Positions 22,501-25,055 of a stretch of DNA of 25,055 nt are shown piece by piece (the first letter of the stretch is position 1; each line of letters starts with the position of its first letter). Origin of the DNA: CBDUVZ01 sp965370805 (lineage in GTDB: Bacteria; Hydrothermota; Tepidihabitantia; Tepidihabitantales; Tepidihabitantaceae); NCBI GenBank assembly GCA_965370805.1, contig CBDUVZ010000034.1:1-25055 (forward strand), given 5' to 3'. The position numbers and the translations under genes were made by a program. The notes under the pieces were generated by a model. It worked only from the letters and a program-made list of their open reading frames with translations. It was not told the origin of the DNA and did not search any database.

Positions 22501-22575
22501 CTGCTTCCTTTCCGTTCCCTCTCCTTCTGGGCGTGCCCGCCGGTGCTTTTCCGTCATCTTATCGTATTCGGTCAT
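22501..22575 (-). pseudogene. Gene start broken by the palindrome
   Basis: On the minus strand ATG 22575-22573 is preceded by AGGAGGG at a 7-nt spacing, a near-ideal ribosome site, and encodes MTEYDKMTEKHRRARPEGEG and a few more residues. The frame then runs straight into the 37-bp palindrome at 22464-22500 and on into proline/glycine/arginine-rich sequence with no family features, ending near 22339. I read it as the intact 5' end of a lost gene, about 25 codons, interrupted by insertion of the palindromic element. It could instead be a short expressed peptide. The family is not recognised. Confidence 0.4.
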
Positions 22576-22657
22576 GATACTTCCCTCCTCAGTTAGCTGC
22601 TCAGATTTCCGCTAACCCACTGCCCGGGGGACGGTCCCGGGGGCAGTCACCGTCCTG

Positions 22658-22849
22658 ATCCCGGGTTGCGACTCCGGTTGTATTTCCCGTTGCCCTGCGG
22701 GTTGCGCCCCGTGTTGTATCTCCCGTTGCCCTGCGGGTTGCATCCCGGGTTGCGTCTCCGGTTGCCCTGCGGGTTGCGTCCCGTGTTGTATCTCCCGTTG
22801 CCCTGCGGGTTGCGCCCCCTGTTGCGTCCCCCGTTGCGCCCCCCGTTGC
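22658..22849. repeat. Sixteen tandem 12-bp repeats
   Basis: Sixteen consecutive 12-bp units, each ending GTTGC or GTTGT, for example CCTGCGGGTTGC (four exact copies), ATCTCCCGTTGC (two copies) and ATCCCGGGTTGC (two copies). Units group into a partial 36-bp higher-order pattern. On the minus strand one frame reads Ala-Thr tetrapeptides (ATRR, ATGD, TTRD and so on), bounded by an in-frame TTG at 22873 and a stop at 22601, but with no good ribosome site. On the plus strand one frame stays open into the PQQ lipoprotein gene. Repeats of this type change copy number readily. It is not a CRISPR array: the units abut, with no spacers. Confidence 0.85.
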
Positions 22850-22912
22850 CCTCTTTTTCACGTTTTCCGACAAAAAGGGGCGGTCCGAGGCAGACCCGAA
22901 TCCGATTCGTCC

Positions 22913-22940
22913 TTGACTCCCGGCCCGATTCGGATACTAC
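22913..22940 (+). promoter_or_regulatory. Possible promoter of the PKD/PQQ lipoprotein gene
   Basis: TTGACT (22913-22918), a 16-bp spacer and TACTAC (22935-22940) form a weak pair, followed by a short TACTA...TAGTA inverted repeat (22935-22953). It is the only candidate between the 12-bp repeats and the ATG at 23044. The -10 is poor. Confidence 0.35.
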
Positions 22941-23043
22941 TTACGTGATAGTAAAGGACTGCCCCGAACGGACAGGAACCGGCAGCGTCCCGCCTCCGGG
23001 CCGGTCTACACCCGCCCCGGAGTTACCGGACAAGGAGTTGACT

Positions 23044-24807
23044 ATGAGAAGACTACTGTTCACGACCGTCGCGGTACTGGCTGCACTGACCAACTGCGCC
23101 AAGCACCAGCCCACCGTGCCGATTGCCCCGTTTCCTGACCTGCGCGGCGATTCGCTCTGCTTCTTCACAACCAGTACCGACCCGGCCGGCAGGTACATCC
23201 AGTACGTCTTCGACTGGGGCGACGGCAGCACCGACACGACCACGTTCTTCGCCAGCGGCGACACCGCCCACTGCAGCCACAGCTTCGCCGACTCCGGCTC
23301 CTACTCAATCCGCGCCCGGGCCGTGAATGAACGCGGGAACGAGTCCGACTGGTCGGAACCCTGCCCGTTCCGCTGGTCCCAGGCACCGGCCCTGGCCGAC
23401 ACTATCAGCGGGCCGGACTGGTGGGGCACCGGTCGCTACTGCCGGTTCTCGGTCAAAGTCGAAGACCCGGACGGCGACAGCGTCTCCGCAAAGTTCATCG
23501 CCGACAACGGCACCGGTACGGACTGGTCAGCTTTCGTCGCCAGCGGGGACACCATCTGCGACTCGCTGATGTTCACGAGTCCGGCAAGCCTGACAGTCCA
23601 GGTCCTGCTCCGGGACAACGGCAACACAATATCAGGCCCGCTGGGAGCAAAGCAAGTCAAAGTCAGCCTGCTGGCCGTGCTCTGGGCCAGTTCGGATGAA
23701 GAAACGTACTACTACTCGTCGCCGACCCTCGGCACCGCGGACGGACGTACCGTCATCTATGCGATTTCAGACGATTTCGAAGTGCACTGCTTCAGTGATG
23801 ACGGCAGCCTGAAGTGGGCCGCCAAACTGGACCTGGACGGTGGGTTCGCACCTTCACTCAGCCTGGACGGCTCACGCTTGTACGCAGGAGACGATTGCTA
23901 TGGTCTCTTCTGCCTGGATGCGGACGACGGAACCGTCTTGTGGCATCTTGGCACCATATACCCCGACTGCACTCCTGCGGTCGGCCCGAACGGCGAAATC
24001 TACCTGACCGACGATTGCTACGGCGGACTCCTCAAGATAGACGACCTGGGCGATTCCGCCCGCATCGAATGGCGCCTGGAACTGTCCTGCTACATGGGCT
24101 TGGGCGTTACGCTCGGCAAGGACGGAACGGTCTATGTAACGTGCATGCTCGAATGGCCTGAGTACCACTCAGTGCTGGCTGCCGTAGCCCCGGATGGAAC
24201 CGTCCGCTGGCAGGACTCGACCGCCTCCACCTGCTATGACTATCCGCCGGTCATCGATGGCAACGGCCGCGTCATCGTCGGAGACGACGACGGCGTGCTC
24301 TACTGCTTCAACCCGGACGGAACCCTGACCTGGTCCTGCCCGGAAGCCGACGTCTATCCGGGCTGTCTGGCGGTCGGCCACGACAACCGGCTCTACTTCA
24401 CCGACGGAGACCTCTATCTCACGTGCGTAGACCGGGACGGCAACGTACTCTGGTCGGTGCAGCCCAGGGAAGGCGCATGGGAAAACACGCCGGTCATCGC
24501 TGCCGACAGCACGATAATCGTCTATGACCCGGAATGCGAGATTCTCTACGGATTCAACACCGAAGGCGAACAACTGTGGGAGTTCTGGGCATACGACTCA
24601 CTGTATCCTGACCTCCGCAGCCGGGCCGGTCGGGACGAAGGTAATGAATGCGGCTCCCCGATCATCGGTCCGGACGGCAACATCTACACGGCAGGATGGG
24701 ACCTTGGTATCGCATGCATCTCGTTCGGAGATGCCCGGCTCGCGGACACGCCCTGGCCGACCTACAACCACGACCCGGCCCGCTCCGGCTGGGCCGGAAG
24801 GGAATAA
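23044..24807 (+). CDS. Exported lipoprotein with PKD-like domain and PQQ-type beta-propeller
   Basis: A 587-residue protein. The signal MRRLLFTTVAVLAALTNC makes C18 the likely lipidated residue, although Asn at -1 is unusual for a lipobox. Residues about 30-105 are a PKD/Ig-like domain (YVFDWGDGSTDTT, then SHSFADSGSYSIRARAVNERG). A second Ig-like region spans about 115-215. The rest is a propeller of PQQ/Kelch-like blades with recurring GxLYCFNPDGTLTW, VYVTC and LYGFNTEGEQLWEF strands, alternating 'retrieve value' and 'display' patterns as in extracellular PQQ_2-repeat proteins. PQQ binding itself is not implied. The ATG is supported by AAGGAG 6 nt upstream, even though the frame is open far upstream through the 12-bp repeats. 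Its function on the cell surface is unknown. Confidence 0.85.
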   Translation: MRRLLFTTVAVLAALTNCAKHQPTVPIAPFPDLRGDSLCFFTTSTDPAGRYIQYVFDWGDGSTDTTTFFASGDTAHCSHSFADSGSYSIRARAVNERGNESDWSEPCPFRWSQAPALADTISGPDWWGTGRYCRFSVKVEDPDGDSVSAKFIADNGTGTDWSAFVASGDTICDSLMFTSPASLTVQVLLRDNGNTISGPLGAKQVKVSLLAVLWASSDEETYYYSSPTLGTADGRTVIYAISDDFEVHCFSDDGSLKWAAKLDLDGGFAPSLSLDGSRLYAGDDCYGLFCLDADDGTVLWHLGTIYPDCTPAVGPNGEIYLTDDCYGGLLKIDDLGDSARIEWRLELSCYMGLGVTLGKDGTVYVTCMLEWPEYHSVLAAVAPDGTVRWQDSTASTCYDYPPVIDGNGRVIVGDDDGVLYCFNPDGTLTWSCPEADVYPGCLAVGHDNRLYFTDGDLYLTCVDRDGNVLWSVQPREGAWENTPVIAADSTIIVYDPECEILYGFNTEGEQLWEFWAYDSLYPDLRSRAGRDEGNECGSPIIGPDGNIYTAGWDLGIACISFGDARLADTPWPTYNHDPARSGWAGRE

Positions 24808-24812
24808 CTCAG

Positions 24813-24885
24813 CCACCCATTTCCGCCCGCTACGACCGCCCGCCGGACTCCGGATTGCAGATTGGTGATTGCAGACCATCAGGGA
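24813..24885. repeat. Repeat module A, copy 2 (73 bp)
   Basis: Near-identical to 4711-4782, in the same orientation, with one extra C. It begins 6 bp after the stop codon of the PQQ-type lipoprotein gene. The two copies bracket about 20 kb. Confidence 0.85.
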
Positions 24886-25020
24886 GTGGCAAATGACGAA
24901 TTCGGACTTCCGCCCTCATCTGTGTCCATCCGTGGTTACTTCCTCTTCGTGTTCTTTCTTGGTGCACTTGGTGTTTATTCCTTCCGCTCCGGCTACCTGG
25001 CTTCGTGTTCTTCGTGCCTT
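24886..25020. repeat. Mosaic of interspersed repeat modules, second set
   Basis: Contains AATGACGAATTCGGAC (from about 24892), CATCTGTGTCCATCCGTGG, and TTCGTGTTCTTTCTTGGTGC-like and CTTCGTGTTCTTCGTGCC runs. All are diverged relatives of the modules at 4783-5010 and in a similar order. No gene is visible. Confidence 0.6.
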
Positions 25021-25038
25021 ATATATTATACTGGGTTC

Positions 25039-25055
25039 ATGAAGTATGATTGTGG
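25039..25055 (+). CDS. Possible leaderless gene start, cut by the window edge
   Basis: TATACT (25027-25032) is followed by 6 nt and ATG at 25039, reading MKYDC before the window ends. The -10-to-ATG distance is the same as at 8881, but the -35 region is poor and there is no ribosome site. Too short to name. Confidence 0.25.

Noticed and set aside
22658..22849. A CRISPR array.
   Set aside because: The 12-bp units abut without unique spacers and there are no cas genes.

Overview
The window is GC-rich bacterial DNA with short leaders and tightly packed, often overlapping genes. It carries no rRNA, tRNA, IS element or CRISPR array that I can see. The intergenic repeat modules (the 'gattgcagattggtgattgcaga' type, 'tcgcaatgac', 'ctgtgtccatccgtgg', 'gggactgtccc'), lipoproteins with PKD and PQQ-type domains, and a surface-glycan locus fit an uncultivated Gram-negative-like lineage such as candidate division WOR-3 and relatives. 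That placement is an impression, not a demonstrated identity.

Layout. (1) 1-500: a strong leftward promoter with the start of a gene that runs off the window, then a REP-like hairpin and short repeats. (2) 503-4645: a restriction-modification system. It has a single-motif phospholipase-D-type endonuclease (BfiI/NgoFVII-like) on the plus strand. Convergent to it, and sharing one CTAG as both stop codons, are two overlapping amino-methyltransferase genes on the minus strand. The first-transcribed methyltransferase has a MerR-like helix-turn-helix at its N-terminus, and its promoter contains a tandem 9-bp repeat that could be its operator. (3) 4646-5584: no protein gene; interspersed repeats, then a candidate ~110-nt small RNA with its own promoter and an 11-bp terminator-like hairpin. 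(4) 5585-6452: a lipoprotein with repeated GVG beta-strands and a possible 36-residue membrane peptide. (5) 6515-10594: two divergent polytopic GT-C glycosyltransferases. (6) 10613-22218: a surface-sugar cluster on the minus strand. (7) 22219-23043: a palindrome, a broken gene start and sixteen 12-bp tandem repeats. (8) 23044-24807: a PKD/PQQ-propeller lipoprotein. (9) 24808-25055: the same repeat modules as at 4711, then a possible gene start.

The main system is the operon at 12831-22218, expressed from a TTGACT-17-TATCAT promoter, plus rmlA-rmlB with their own TTGACA-16-GATAAT promoter. RmlA, RmlB and a WecE/RffA-type aminotransferase should make a dTDP-4-amino-4,6-dideoxyhexose. A WecD/RffC-like GNAT, an AAC(3)-fold acyltransferase and a second GNAT are candidate N-acylating enzymes. 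The operon also carries what looks like a private acyl-building line: a DltA-like adenylating ligase, two separate acyl carrier proteins, a KAS III with an intact Cys-His-Asn triad, and an SDR ketoreductase. A Zn-ribbon methyltransferase and an unknown 58-residue protein are embedded in it. A DPM1/ArnC-like glycosyltransferase could load the finished sugar onto polyprenyl phosphate, and the neighbouring GT-C enzymes could transfer it to an envelope acceptor. The combined function is inference; the individual family calls are mostly firm. Rhamnose synthesis is not supported, because rmlC and rmlD are absent from the window.
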